From: RI-153 sp963752935
GTDB taxonomy: Bacteria > Chloroflexota > Anaerolineae > Caldilineales > Caldilineaceae
Length of the DNA: 64,000 nt
Direction of reading: 5' to 3'
Assembly: GCA_963752935.1 (NCBI GenBank)
Contig: CAVWAL010000024.1
Span: forward strand, 62,001-126,000
Below, piece after piece: positions 44,193-53,590 of the stretch (its first letter is position 1; each line of letters opens with the position of its first letter). The position numbers and the translations under genes are program-made. The notes below the pieces were generated by a model, which was not told the DNA's origin, searched no databases, and saw only the letters and a program-made list of their open reading frames with translations.

Positions 44193-45806
44193 TCACGCTT
44201 TTACTTCTACAACGACCCCTTCGTCTGCCCAGTTGAACAGCAACGAGGCGTTGTCGCTGCTAACCAGAATGCAGCCGAAGGTGACGGGATGCCCCAAATC
44301 GCCTGTCCACAATAGGGCGGACCCGCTGCGCGTTGGGAAGCCGTGGAAACCGTTCATAAAGTCCACGCCCGGCGCCGGACGGTAGATGCCCATGAAGTAG
44401 GGCATCCATAGATCCCAGTTGCCGGCGTAGGCGTTGGCCTCGTGTGACTGAATCTGAAAGATGCCGGGCGAGGTGGGGCTGCTTTCGATGCCCGTACTCA
44501 CCGGCCATTCCCACTTCAGGCCGGCGTTCTCGTAGACCCACATCCGCTGCTCGCCGATGCTGACAATAATACGCTTGTTGCGTACCACAGGCAGTGGAAT
44601 CAGTTGATCCGGCGAAGGAATCACCAGACTTTGTCCGGGGAAAAGCCCGGCCGCTGCGCCGGGATCGGCCTGTTCGAGCCAGGGGTAAGGCATTCCATAG
44701 CGGAAGGCGATGCTGGATAGCGTCTCGCCGGGCTGCACCGTGTGGCTGCGCTCCTGGTGGTAGAGTCGCAGTGACACGGCATAATTCCGGCCTTCCACGG
44801 CGCCGCGCACCGCGTTGACGGCGTCATCGAGTTCGACGTATCGTCCCGCGCCCAGTGCCGCGCTTTCCTGCTCTAAATAGGCATGCACCCGATCGGGCGC
44901 AATCTCCCAGGCAAGCGGCGATCCATCGGCGGGCTGCAAGTCGACCACCAGCCACCGGCCCCATACTGACGGCGAAACGGACCACCACAGGTTTTGATCC
45001 ATCACCGGATCGTAGAGCTCGATGTTAATGGGGGATGCCAGCAAACCATTTACTTCGGCGGCGACACCCGCCAGATCGGCGTTTGTGGTGGCCGGCGGGA
45101 CATCGACCAGAATCAGCGGCAACCGTTGGCCGCCGACCACATCGTGCAACCGTGTCGACAGCAGATCCACCGTTGCCTGAATGTCCACGGCGCGACCCGA
45201 TTGCGGCTCGCTGATGACGGCGCGACCATCCACCACGTCAATGCCTGCGTCAATGGCCGCCATCTCCAGGTCGGGGGTCAGCCTGCGTAGCGCCTCGGCG
45301 GCGGTGTTGGGATCCAGCCGCAGCACGGGGGACATCGCGACCACTTCCCCACTGATCAGGCGTTCAACAGCCGTCCATGAGCGACTCTGGGCATGGATGG
45401 CGTCCACGGTAGCAGCGGCGTCGAAGCTAATCCCCAATGTCGTCGGCGCTACGTCGAGTTGTCCTGTCTGCGCTTCTAAAAGGATCGTGCGCCGCTGCCA
45501 GGCAGCGGTTAAACGCTCGGTGGCGGTCTGCGTGGAAACAGCGCCGATGTCTACCCCCAACACGCCTACGCCGGGCGCCAGGAAGTCGCTGAAGTAGAGA
45601 TAACCGGCCAACAGGATAACCCCGCCCAGCATACCGATTAGCACCCAAAGCAGGTTGATCAGCGCTTCTGGCGTGCGGCGCTGCGCCGGCAGTGGTGCAT
45701 CCTGCAATTGCAGCCACTTAGACACAGGACGCGCCGTCGGCGCTGCACCGTTTGCATGACGGCGGCTTTGTTCAGAATTCAGGATATGGGGACGTTTGCT
45801 CGACAC
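44193..45806 (-). CDS. L,D-transpeptidase with PG-binding and LysM domains
   Basis: About 537 residues. One membrane helix (LLWVLIGMLGGVILLAGYLYF, about 53-73) anchors it. Then come a YkuD-associated peptidoglycan-binding region, a LysM domain (HTVQPGETLSSIAFRYGMPY, about 350-398) and a C-terminal YkuD catalytic domain (KRIIVSIGEQRMWVYENAG to the end). The catalytic Cys (about 511) sits in TFGCILVS; the usual His before GC is Phe and the usual Arg after it is absent, a variant of the SHGC(V/I)R motif. It should cross-link or attach proteins to peptidoglycan. The GTG at 45806 has GAGG upstream; a TTG at 45833 is an alternative. Confidence 0.85.
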   Translation of the reverse strand: MSSKRPHILNSEQSRRHANGAAPTARPVSKWLQLQDAPLPAQRRTPEALINLLWVLIGMLGGVILLAGYLYFSDFLAPGVGVLGVDIGAVSTQTATERLTAAWQRRTILLEAQTGQLDVAPTTLGISFDAAATVDAIHAQSRSWTAVERLISGEVVAMSPVLRLDPNTAAEALRRLTPDLEMAAIDAGIDVVDGRAVISEPQSGRAVDIQATVDLLSTRLHDVVGGQRLPLILVDVPPATTNADLAGVAAEVNGLLASPINIELYDPVMDQNLWWSVSPSVWGRWLVVDLQPADGSPLAWEIAPDRVHAYLEQESAALGAGRYVELDDAVNAVRGAVEGRNYAVSLRLYHQERSHTVQPGETLSSIAFRYGMPYPWLEQADPGAAAGLFPGQSLVIPSPDQLIPLPVVRNKRIIVSIGEQRMWVYENAGLKWEWPVSTGIESSPTSPGIFQIQSHEANAYAGNWDLWMPYFMGIYRPAPGVDFMNGFHGFPTRSGSALLWTGDLGHPVTFGCILVSSDNASLLFNWADEGVVVEVKA

Positions 45807-45960
45807 GGCAACCTCGACGGCGTGGGAATACAATGTAACTGTTCAGTATCAGGTGCGGCCAACGACCAGCGCGTCGCCCCTGAGGCCTTCTGCCCATGAT
45901 GCCATAACGTTGAGCGAGTGATCGGTGTTCCGAAGATCTGTTGTGTGGAGAAACAACGAT

Positions 45961-46001
45961 GCCGTGAAACTTGAATCGATCACCTGTTCAAGCTTCACGG
46001 C
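45961..46001 (-). terminator. uvrA terminator
   Basis: GCCGTGAAACTTGAA (45961-45975) and TTCAAGCTTCACGGC (45987-46001), one mismatch in 15 pairs, located 34 bases past the uvrA stop on the reverse strand. Confidence 0.65.
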
Positions 46002-46034
46002 AACGGTCCTTAGCCACACAGCAGACGACACGCT

Positions 46035-49007
46035 CTATGCGTACTCGCGTTCCCGATTCCGATCTCGCTCCAGCATGGGTTTCAAATAATGACCGGTGTA
46101 GCTCTTTTCGATCTCGGCTACTTGCTCAGGCGTGCCCTCTGCCAGGATCTCGCCGCCCTTGCCACCGCCTTCAGGACCCATGTCGATCAGCCAATCGCAG
46201 TTCTTGATCACGTCGAGATTGTGCTCGATCACCAGGACGGTATTGCCGCGATCCACCAGTTCGTGGAGCACTTCCAGCAGCCGTCGCACATCCTCAAAGT
46301 GGAGGCCGGTGGTCGGCTCGTCGAGGATGTAGAAGGTGTTGCCGGTGTCGCGCCGGCTCAGTTCCTTGCTCAACTTAATGCGCTGCGCCTCACCACCAGA
46401 TAGTGTGGTGGCCGGTTGCCCGATGCGAATGTAGCCAAGACCGACGGCGGCCAGAGTCTCCAGGCGGCTGCGGATGCGCGGGATGTTCTGGAAGAATTCA
46501 AGCGCCTCTTCCACCGACATTTCTAACAGGTCGGCGATTGACTTGCCACGGAACTTGATGGCGAGCGTCTCGCGGTTGTAGCGGTGACCATGACACTCTT
46601 CACACGGCACGTAGACATCGGGCAGGAACTGCATCTCGATCTTAATGATGCCGTCGCCCTTGCACGTTTCGCAGCGCCCCCCCTTGACGTTGAAACTGAA
46701 TCGGCCCGGCTTGTACCCACGCGCCTTCGCCTCGGGGATAGTGGCGAACAGTTCGCGCATCGGCGTAAACAGACCGACATAGGTCGCCGGGTTTGAACGC
46801 GGCGTGCGCCCAATCGGACTTTGATCGATCTCAATCACCTTGTCCAGGTGTTCGGTGCCGTCCAGCCCGTCATGTTCGCCGGGACGCGCCTTGGCCCGAT
46901 AAAAGAGCTGCGCTAACTTCTTGTAGAGGACCTCGACCACCAGCGTCGACTTGCCGCTGCCGCTGACACCGGTGATCGCCACGAACTTGCCCAGCGGAAT
47001 ACGCACGTCCACGCCTTTGAGGTTGTTCTCGCGCGCACCCTTGATGTACAGATACTCGCCATTGCCTTCGCGCCGTTCGGCGGGGACAGGAATACGCTTT
47101 TCGCCGCGAATGTATTGGGCTGTCAGGCTATCGGGTGCCTTGATAAAATCCTCTTGCGTGGCGGAGACGACGACTTCGCCGCCATGTTCTCCGGCCCCGG
47201 GACCCATGTCCACCACCCAATCGGCGGCCAGGATCGTGTCCTCGTCGTGTTCCACCACCAGGACGGTGTTGCCCAGGTCTCGCATCCCCTTCAGCGTTTC
47301 GATCAGGCGATCATTGTCACGTTGATGCAGGCCAATGCTCGGTTCGTCCAAAATGTAGAGCACGCCCATTAACTGGCTGCCAATCTGCGTCGCCAGCCGG
47401 ATGCGCTGGGCCTCACCGCCAGAGAGCGTGGCCGCCATGCGGTTTAGGGTCAGATAATCCAACCCTACGTTGACCATGAACCCCAGCCGCGCCTCGATCT
47501 CCTTGAGCACTTGCCCGGCAATCGCTATGTCGCGCTCTTTTAGCGGCGGCGTCGAATCGGTTCCGTCGCGCAGTCTGCGCACCCACATGAGCGAATCGGA
47601 CACCGGCATCGTCGTCACATCGTTGATGTTGACGCCCGACACCGTTACCGCCAGGGCGAGTGGGCGCAGCCGCTTCGCGTGACAGACCGGACAGGCACGC
47701 ACGCTCATGAAGTCTTCGAGCTTGCTGCGGATGTATTCGCTGTCCGTCTCTTGATAGCGGCGCTGCAAATTAGAGATTACACCCTGGAACTGCGTTTCAT
47801 AGGTGCGGTTGTAGCCCTTGAAGTTGCGGTAGTTGACACGCACCTTCTCGTCGTCGGGCAGACCACGCAAGATGATGTTGCGCTGTTTCTCGCTCAGTTC
47901 CTTCATGGGTACGTTGTGCGGGATGGCATACTCACGGCAGACTGAACGCAACAACTGAACGTAATATCCATCTTCATCGTCGCCGTTGCTGCTGCTGCGC
48001 ACCCACGGCAAGACCGCGCCGCCGTCGATGCTCAGCTCGTCATCGAGAATGAGATCCGGATCAAACTCCTTGAGCGTGCCCAGACCGTCACAGTTGGGGC
48101 ACGCGCCGTGCGGACTGTTGAAACTGAAGGTGCGTGGTTCGATCTCCTCAAAGCTGAGACCGCAGGTGACGCAGGCAAAGTGCTCACTAAAAATGCGATC
48201 GATGAACACCTCACGCAGGGTGCCGTTGCCCTCCGCCGGCTCGCGCTCAAGGCGCGTCACCACCATTACGCCCTCACCCAGCCGCAGCGACGTCTCCACC
48301 GAATCGGTGAGCCGTATGCGATCCGTTCCTGGGATCATCATCTCCTCGTTGTCGGGGTCTGGATGTTCAGAACGGATGACGATACGATCGATCACTGCTT
48401 CGATGGTGTGATTTTTGTAGCGATCCAACTCCGGCACATCGGTGACTTCGTAGATCTCGCCATTGACGCGCACACGCACATACCCTTGCGCTTGAAGATT
48501 TTCGAAGACGCCTTTGTGATGACCTTTGCGGTCGCGGATCAACGGCGCCAGCAACATCAACCGGGTGCCTTCTTCCATTTCGAGGATAGCATCAACGATC
48601 TGTTGCGGTGTCTGTCGGCTAATCGGCTCCCCACAGGTGGGGCAATGGGGCTGGCCGATGCGGGCGTAGAGCAGACGCAGATAGTCGTAGACTTCGGTCA
48701 CCGTGCCCACGGTTGAGCGTGGGTTTCGGCCGGAGCCTTTTTGATCAATGGAGATCGCCGGGCTTAGGCCCTCGATCTGGTCCACGTCGGGTTTTTCCAT
48801 CAGCCCTAGAAATTGGCGCGCATAGGAAGATAGTGATTCCACATAGCGGCGTTGACCTTCGGCATAAATGGTATCGAAGGCAAGGCTGCTCTTGCCGCTG
48901 CCGCTCAAACCAGTCAGCACCACCAATTTGTCGCGCGGAATTTCCAGGCTAACATTTTTGAGATTATGTTCACGAGCGCCGCGTACCACTAACTTATCCA
49001 GAGCCAT
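46035..49007 (-). CDS. uvrA: Excinuclease ABC subunit A
   Basis: 990 residues, the damage-recognition ATPase of nucleotide excision repair. Both ABC modules are complete: P-loops GLSGSGKSSLAFD (about 32-44) and GVSGSGKSTLVVE, each with a TLSGGEAQRIRLA or TLSGGEAQRIKLS signature. Three zinc-type cysteine sets are visible, including CPTCGEPI and CETCKGDGIIKIEMQFL followed by CEECHGHRYN. Length is slightly above the usual 940-960. The ATG follows AAGGA. A LexA box covers its promoter (49050-49061), so it should be induced by DNA damage. uvrB and uvrC are not in the window. Confidence 0.97.
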   Translation of the reverse strand: MALDKLVVRGAREHNLKNVSLEIPRDKLVVLTGLSGSGKSSLAFDTIYAEGQRRYVESLSSYARQFLGLMEKPDVDQIEGLSPAISIDQKGSGRNPRSTVGTVTEVYDYLRLLYARIGQPHCPTCGEPISRQTPQQIVDAILEMEEGTRLMLLAPLIRDRKGHHKGVFENLQAQGYVRVRVNGEIYEVTDVPELDRYKNHTIEAVIDRIVIRSEHPDPDNEEMMIPGTDRIRLTDSVETSLRLGEGVMVVTRLEREPAEGNGTLREVFIDRIFSEHFACVTCGLSFEEIEPRTFSFNSPHGACPNCDGLGTLKEFDPDLILDDELSIDGGAVLPWVRSSSNGDDEDGYYVQLLRSVCREYAIPHNVPMKELSEKQRNIILRGLPDDEKVRVNYRNFKGYNRTYETQFQGVISNLQRRYQETDSEYIRSKLEDFMSVRACPVCHAKRLRPLALAVTVSGVNINDVTTMPVSDSLMWVRRLRDGTDSTPPLKERDIAIAGQVLKEIEARLGFMVNVGLDYLTLNRMAATLSGGEAQRIRLATQIGSQLMGVLYILDEPSIGLHQRDNDRLIETLKGMRDLGNTVLVVEHDEDTILAADWVVDMGPGAGEHGGEVVVSATQEDFIKAPDSLTAQYIRGEKRIPVPAERREGNGEYLYIKGARENNLKGVDVRIPLGKFVAITGVSGSGKSTLVVEVLYKKLAQLFYRAKARPGEHDGLDGTEHLDKVIEIDQSPIGRTPRSNPATYVGLFTPMRELFATIPEAKARGYKPGRFSFNVKGGRCETCKGDGIIKIEMQFLPDVYVPCEECHGHRYNRETLAIKFRGKSIADLLEMSVEEALEFFQNIPRIRSRLETLAAVGLGYIRIGQPATTLSGGEAQRIKLSKELSRRDTGNTFYILDEPTTGLHFEDVRRLLEVLHELVDRGNTVLVIEHNLDVIKNCDWLIDMGPEGGGKGGEILAEGTPEQVAEIEKSYTGHYLKPMLERDRNREREYA

Positions 49008-49049
49008 AGAGTTCCTTGCCTCTCGTCAAATGTGCCGGGTCGCAGGAGC

Positions 49050-49100
49050 GAACAAATGTTCCCCAATCCGTATTTTAGCGGATTCGGGCGCAAACTGCAA
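49050..49100 (-). promoter_or_regulatory. uvrA promoter with a perfect LexA box
   Basis: On the reverse strand TTGCAG (49095-49100), 17 bases, then TAAAAT (49072-49077). Ten bases past the -10 lies GAACAAATGTTC as read on the forward strand (49050-49061), an exact match to GAAC-RNRY-GTTC covering the expected start point. The rest of the gap 49008-49358 holds no gene. Confidence 0.8.
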
Positions 49101-49358
49101 CCATTCGCTTCATGGCACTTCACTTGTTTTTTACATCTGGCACACCACAACACAGACCCAAACTGGAAGGTAGTGTACGCACTGTGCAGGCGGCGTGTGC
49201 TAGGATTTTCGGGTTGTCAAAACTTCTCGACTAGACACGTTTGAATTTGTTCCACGTCCTTGACGGTAAGCCGCAAGTCTCCATTATACCAAAGAGCGCG
49301 GGTGGAACCTGTAGTCAATATTCATTTTCTCAACCATTTCTCGAAGGGAGATCAATGT

Positions 49359-49829
49359 ATGAAGCGTATGACCTTGATCCTAAGCGTGATCGCCATCTTT
49401 GGATTGGCAGCCTGCGGTGGATCGCAAAACGCCCCGGTGGAGACGCCGCCAGGAACCACCACCGAAGAGACGGCGGCTGCCGATCTGACCGTGGAAATGC
49501 ACGATATCTATTACGGTGACGAGGCCAACAACATGGATTCACCGCCGGTATGGACGGTCAAGGCAGGCGAGGACGTGTCGGTGCTGCTCAACAATCGGGG
49601 CAATCTCGAACACAACTGGGCCATCGTCGAAATGGGAGCGGAGGTGCCCGTCCCCTATACTGGCGGCGCCGACCAGGAAGCGTTGCTCTACTATGCGGGC
49701 CAAGTCGTGCCGGCCGGTCGCTCAGAGACACATACATTCACGGCGCCACCCGAAGCGGGAACGTATCTGGTGATCTGTACGGTTTCGGGCCACTATCCGG
49801 CCATGCAGGGGCGGCTCGAAGTGCAGTAA
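49359..49829 (+). CDS. Cupredoxin-type blue copper lipoprotein (auracyanin-like)
   Basis: 156 residues. A lipoprotein signal ends in LAAC (Cys19), then a Thr/Glu-rich linker leads to a plastocyanin-like domain. The type 1 copper ligands are all present with canonical spacing: His85 in EHNW, Cys140, His145 and Met149 in CTVSGHYPAM. It should be a membrane-tethered single-electron carrier on the cell surface, as auracyanins are in this phylum. GGGAG precedes the ATG. No redox partner is encoded nearby. Confidence 0.86.
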   Translation: MKRMTLILSVIAIFGLAACGGSQNAPVETPPGTTTEETAAADLTVEMHDIYYGDEANNMDSPPVWTVKAGEDVSVLLNNRGNLEHNWAIVEMGAEVPVPYTGGADQEALLYYAGQVVPAGRSETHTFTAPPEAGTYLVICTVSGHYPAMQGRLEVQ

Positions 49830-49844
49830 ACGGTCGAGCTGCAA

Positions 49845-50528
49845 TCAGGTGGTTGTTTTGCCTGGCAAATCGTGCTGAAAGGTGGGCGCGGCTTGCCAGG
49901 CTTCTTTTTCAAAATGGACAGGCAGGGCGGGGTTGTTGCGCCAGTGGAAGGCGTAGTGAATGCGGGCATGATGGGGAGCAGGCAGTGCACCCCAGGGGAT
50001 CTCGGTTTGTGCAAACCAGCGCACATCCCTCGTTTCGCGGGTCAAACGAGGTGTGCCATCGATGAGCCGTCCATGAAACAGAAAGATATAGAGATGATGG
50101 AGAGTCTCTTCCCCGGCATGACGGCTGTCGAAGATCCCCAACAAGTGATCGATCTCCACGATGCAGCCGGTCTCTTCCCACACTTCACGCGCTGCGCCGG
50201 TGGATGGGGCTTCGCCGACGTCGCAGGCGCCACCCGGCAGTCCCCACGTGCCGTTGTCTGCTCGTTGCATCAAGAGCAGGCGTCCTTCTTCGTCGAATAC
50301 GGCGGTTTCTACAACGCTATAGGGTGTGATGTAGCGGCGATCGTGCAGGATCAACGCTCGCAACTCAGGGCTTGCGTCTTGCGCCGATAACTCGGCCAAC
50401 TGGGCGGCGATTTCAAGAATCCGCTGATAGCGCTCGATCTGGTAGGGATCTTTGGTGTAGCTCAGGCTCAAATTGGTCATGGCGCGTAATTCGTCGGCCA
50501 TGCGCAGCAGATCTAGCGCCGTGCTCAT
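49845..50528 (-). CDS. NUDIX hydrolase with N-terminal helical domain
   Basis: 227 residues. The first 65 or so are helical (LSYTKDPYQIERYQRILEIA), as in the Nudix_N-type subgroup. The Nudix box at about residues 100-122 is complete: G-x5-E-x7-REVWEETG. TYPYSVVETAVF-like TPYSVVETAVFDEEGRLLLMQ precedes it. It hydrolyses a nucleoside-diphosphate-linked compound, with the substrate undetermined. Its ATG overlaps the stop of the upstream GNAT gene by four bases, so the two form one transcript. Confidence 0.9.
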   Translation of the reverse strand: MSTALDLLRMADELRAMTNLSLSYTKDPYQIERYQRILEIAAQLAELSAQDASPELRALILHDRRYITPYSVVETAVFDEEGRLLLMQRADNGTWGLPGGACDVGEAPSTGAAREVWEETGCIVEIDHLLGIFDSRHAGEETLHHLYIFLFHGRLIDGTPRLTRETRDVRWFAQTEIPWGALPAPHHARIHYAFHWRNNPALPVHFEKEAWQAAPTFQHDLPGKTTT

Positions 50529-51067
50529 CTTCCCGCGCTCTCCCGGTTCAGCGTTTTCTCCATGTACAACAAACGTACAAGACGCTTGCCCGAGCGGACG
50601 CGTGCACTCTGCCCCGTCAGTTGAAAGCCAATCGATTCGAAAAACTTGAGCGCGTTGGGGTTAAACTGTTCTACACCCAGGCGCACCGTATGCATCTGCG
50701 CATCATTGGCCAGCCACGGCTCCAACGTTTCCCAGGCCTTGCTGCCAATCCCCTGTCGCTGATAGGCTTCTGCGACCATGAGCATGCCGACGTAACAAAC
50801 GCCCCGCTCCGGCCACTGCAGACGAAAGTCGATGAGGCCCACCAACTGCGCTCCTGCCTCTGGATTGCCCGGTTCGTTGGGCAGCAAAATGCCCATTCCG
50901 TAGCGACCCTCTTCTTCCTCAATCGCCTTCAGGTCGCGTTCGCCCTGACCCTCCGGCGCGCCAAGCAGACCGTAAAGATCCCAGAACCCGGGGGTCAACT
51001 CATAGACCCGTTGCAAGGGGGCGACGTGAAGATCCGTATCTAGTGCAATCAGTGAAACGTTCGGCAC
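50525..51067 (-). CDS. GNAT-family N-acetyltransferase
   Basis: 180 residues from a GTG at 51067 with AGGAG six bases upstream. The core is QLVGLIDFRLQWPERGVCYVG then MVAEAYQRQGIGSKAWETLEPW, the acetyl-CoA loop, and FNPNALKFFESIGFQLTGQS. The fold is complete. The substrate is unknown. It is translated together with the NUDIX gene through an ATGA overlap. Confidence 0.88.
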   Translation of the reverse strand: MPNVSLIALDTDLHVAPLQRVYELTPGFWDLYGLLGAPEGQGERDLKAIEEEEGRYGMGILLPNEPGNPEAGAQLVGLIDFRLQWPERGVCYVGMLMVAEAYQRQGIGSKAWETLEPWLANDAQMHTVRLGVEQFNPNALKFFESIGFQLTGQSARVRSGKRLVRLLYMEKTLNRESAGR

Positions 51068-51121
51068 GATGGCTCCTATCCTGTGGTTCTGGTGAAATGC
51101 TGCTGGTAGATGTGATTCTGC

Positions 51122-52861
51122 TTAACGCAGATCCTCGACGGCTCGACGCATCTGTGCCAGTTTTTGATCCGCTTCACGCAGGGATGTATCCAGTGCTTCC
51201 AACTTTTCGCGTTCCACTCGTACAAATCGAGTGTAAGGCGCAATCGCTTCGTGAATGCGACGGACACTTTGTGTCAGCTCAGCTTCAAATTGGCGCACGA
51301 GGGCTGCATCAAGACGGCCGCGCAGTTCGTTGATCCGTTCGCGTAAATCAATTTTGATCCGCGACCTTCGATAGGGTAGCACATAAAGGCCCAATGCTGC
51401 CACTGCGCTTGCGCCTAAGATGCCGGTAACGTCTAGCAACGGGGTGTGAAGGACGGCGACGAGCAGCGCGCCCAGGCCGAGCGCCCCTACTTCTACGGCT
51501 GTAGTCTGCATGATGGCACGTTGCATTTCCTGCGCCAACTTTTGCGACTCGGTCTCGCGATCGTAGGTGTTTACAATCTCACGGGCGCCGCGCCCTACAC
51601 TCTGCAATAGCTTTTGCCGGTTAAACTCAAACTCACCGGTAACCTGCCCCACCATGCGCTCGGCATGTTGTGAGGATCGCCGATTGATGAACTCCATCAC
51701 CGACTGCCACTGGCGATAGTCTTTGTCGATCAACCAATCGATCAATTCGTTGACGTGCTGTTCAATCTCACGGCTGGTGTCTGCGATCACGTTCCGTTCA
51801 AACTCGCCGCGCAACTTTTCGCCGTTGACCAGATCGAAAACGCGCGCAATACGAAGTGTATCATCGAAGTAGCTGTCCCCGCGCTCCATCATCTCATAGA
51901 GGACATTGTCCACGCGGCTGCTCTGATACTTGAAGTCACGCCGCATGTCGCTCTGGTAGGCGTTGATCTGTTCTTCGATGGTGTCGAGCGTCTGGAAATC
52001 ACCGCGCAGGAGAGCCTGCCGTTCGTCGATCACGTCCTGATATTTGGTGACCAACTTACCGGCAACCCCAAGCGGATTCTCCAGTTTCAGGCGCACGCGC
52101 TCGGTGCTGTCCAGGCTGTGGAGGATGAACTTTTCCAGGGCGGCAAAGCGACTTTCACGCCAAAGAGGATCATCGGTATGACCGTTCTGTTTTGCCTTCA
52201 ATGCCTGACGGGCGCTGACCGGGAAGATCTGCGGTTCGATACCTAGCAGTTCACGTCCATTGTTCTTCACAAACTCCAAGACCTGCTCCCGTTCTTCGTC
52301 GGTCTGGAGCAGATCGAACTTGTTGAGGATCACCACGATCTTCTTGCCCCATTTGCGGATGCGCTCTAGAAAGGCGCGCTCACTCTCGCTAAAGGGGCGA
52401 TCCGCACTCGTCACAAAGAGGACGAGATCGCTGCGCGGCACAAAATGTTCGGTAATCGCCTCGTGTTGACGGATTACCGCATTGGCGCCTGGGGTGTCGA
52501 CTAGATTGACCTCTTGCAGCCATTCCACGGGCAGGCTGAAGACGATGATCCCCTGTTCGTTGATTGATTTTTCTAGCGTAGGGCCGTACCGCAGCAGATG
52601 AAGCTGGCTGGTCGTCGGCACCACTCCCTCGGCGAGGAAACGGTCGCCGAGCAGCGCGTTGATCACTGCGCTCTTGCCGGCGTTGAACTCACCCACGATG
52701 ACCAGTAAAAACATCTCGTCTAGCTGGTGTAAGCTCTGGCGGACCAGATCCAGATCTGCTTCGGGCGCGCCGAGCCGGGCCAGGGTCACTTGGAGTGACT
52801 CTAGCAACGTGCGTTCCTGTCGCAGGATTTTATCTTGTTCAGCGCTTAGCAAGCGGTGCAA
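51122..52861 (-). CDS. Dynamin-family GTPase
   Basis: A bacterial dynamin-like protein of 579 residues. The P-loop is GEFNAGKS (about 57-64); then comes a switch-1 Thr in VVPTTSQL, DTPGAN and LNKFDLL. A helical stalk follows, with a hydrophobic hairpin (VGALGLGALLVAVLHTPLLDV; ILGASAVAALGLYVLPY) that inserts in membrane, and a C-terminal coiled coil. Relatives remodel or repair membranes. I prefer the TTG at 52861 (GAGGAA upstream) over an in-frame ATG at 52927, because an extended -10 (TATGCTACAAT, around 52902-52907 on the reverse strand) lies between them. Confidence 0.85.
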   Translation of the reverse strand: MHRLLSAEQDKILRQERTLLESLQVTLARLGAPEADLDLVRQSLHQLDEMFLLVIVGEFNAGKSAVINALLGDRFLAEGVVPTTSQLHLLRYGPTLEKSINEQGIIVFSLPVEWLQEVNLVDTPGANAVIRQHEAITEHFVPRSDLVLFVTSADRPFSESERAFLERIRKWGKKIVVILNKFDLLQTDEEREQVLEFVKNNGRELLGIEPQIFPVSARQALKAKQNGHTDDPLWRESRFAALEKFILHSLDSTERVRLKLENPLGVAGKLVTKYQDVIDERQALLRGDFQTLDTIEEQINAYQSDMRRDFKYQSSRVDNVLYEMMERGDSYFDDTLRIARVFDLVNGEKLRGEFERNVIADTSREIEQHVNELIDWLIDKDYRQWQSVMEFINRRSSQHAERMVGQVTGEFEFNRQKLLQSVGRGAREIVNTYDRETESQKLAQEMQRAIMQTTAVEVGALGLGALLVAVLHTPLLDVTGILGASAVAALGLYVLPYRRSRIKIDLRERINELRGRLDAALVRQFEAELTQSVRRIHEAIAPYTRFVRVEREKLEALDTSLREADQKLAQMRRAVEDLR

Positions 52862-53030
52862 TCTGATTCCTCTGTTTGGTGTCGATTCGTTCGCTGTGAT
52901 TATTGTAGCATAACGCGGCAGAGTCATGTAGAACCGGTATGCGATATTGTGCAGCCGTTCATATCGACTACTATACGTCCCGTGAGGCCGTTATGTTTCA
53001 CAGGGCGAAAGTGTATTCTTGATCCGCCTG

Positions 53031-53049
53031 GCGTGATAAGTTATCACGC
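53031..53049. promoter_or_regulatory. 19-bp palindrome beside repeat copy 2
   Basis: GCGTGATAAGTTATCACGC, perfect nine-base arms around one G, 21 bases before the 156-bp repeat. It could be an operator or part of an insertion target; its role is unknown. Confidence 0.35.
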
Positions 53050-53069
53050 ATCTCTCCGGGTAGAGTATT

Positions 53070-53225
53070 GGGTGCGTCCCAAGTTTTTCGGTTCTGAACT
53101 TCAGGGCAGCTACCCAGAACGGACCGGCACAGAGGCCGGTCCCTACACGTAGGGATGGACCTCCGTGTCCATCCGTCGTGGCTTCCCGCTAGACATGGAC
53201 CCACCCAATAATATGGGACACACCC
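53070..53225. repeat. 156-bp palindromic dispersed repeat, copy 2 (MITE-like)
   Basis: The same length, ends and three internal hairpins as the copy at 9040-9195, in the same orientation, with about eight base differences. The terminal repeats are GGGTGCGTCCCA (53070-53081) and TGGGACACACCC (53214-53225). It lies between the dynamin gene and the S8 protease gene. Confidence 0.85.
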
Positions 53226-53590
53226 TGGGGTATTTCTGCGTTTGACGATTCTGGGTTTGCGGGTAGAATAAGTAGCGATAGGATTGTCGGTGCTCTCTAT
53301 GTCCATGCGGCTTAGGCAGGTTGCAGTCACTTCCTCTTACACTTCACTTCTCTGTTCTTTACTTCATCTTGTTTTCCTGGGCAAGATGTCGTGTAGTGAT
53401 GCGGATGGTCAGCTTTTGTGAGCATTGTCAAGCTATAAAAATCCATCACCTGGTTTCCGTAGCTTGAGTTTCATGAAAGGAGCCTGATCCTACTGTTGCA
53501 CGTTTGATGTTGCAGTCACTTCATTACCAGGTTGTTCTTAGCGGATCTTCACTTGTTTTCCATCTACTTTTCCCCAGAAAGGATCGAGCG

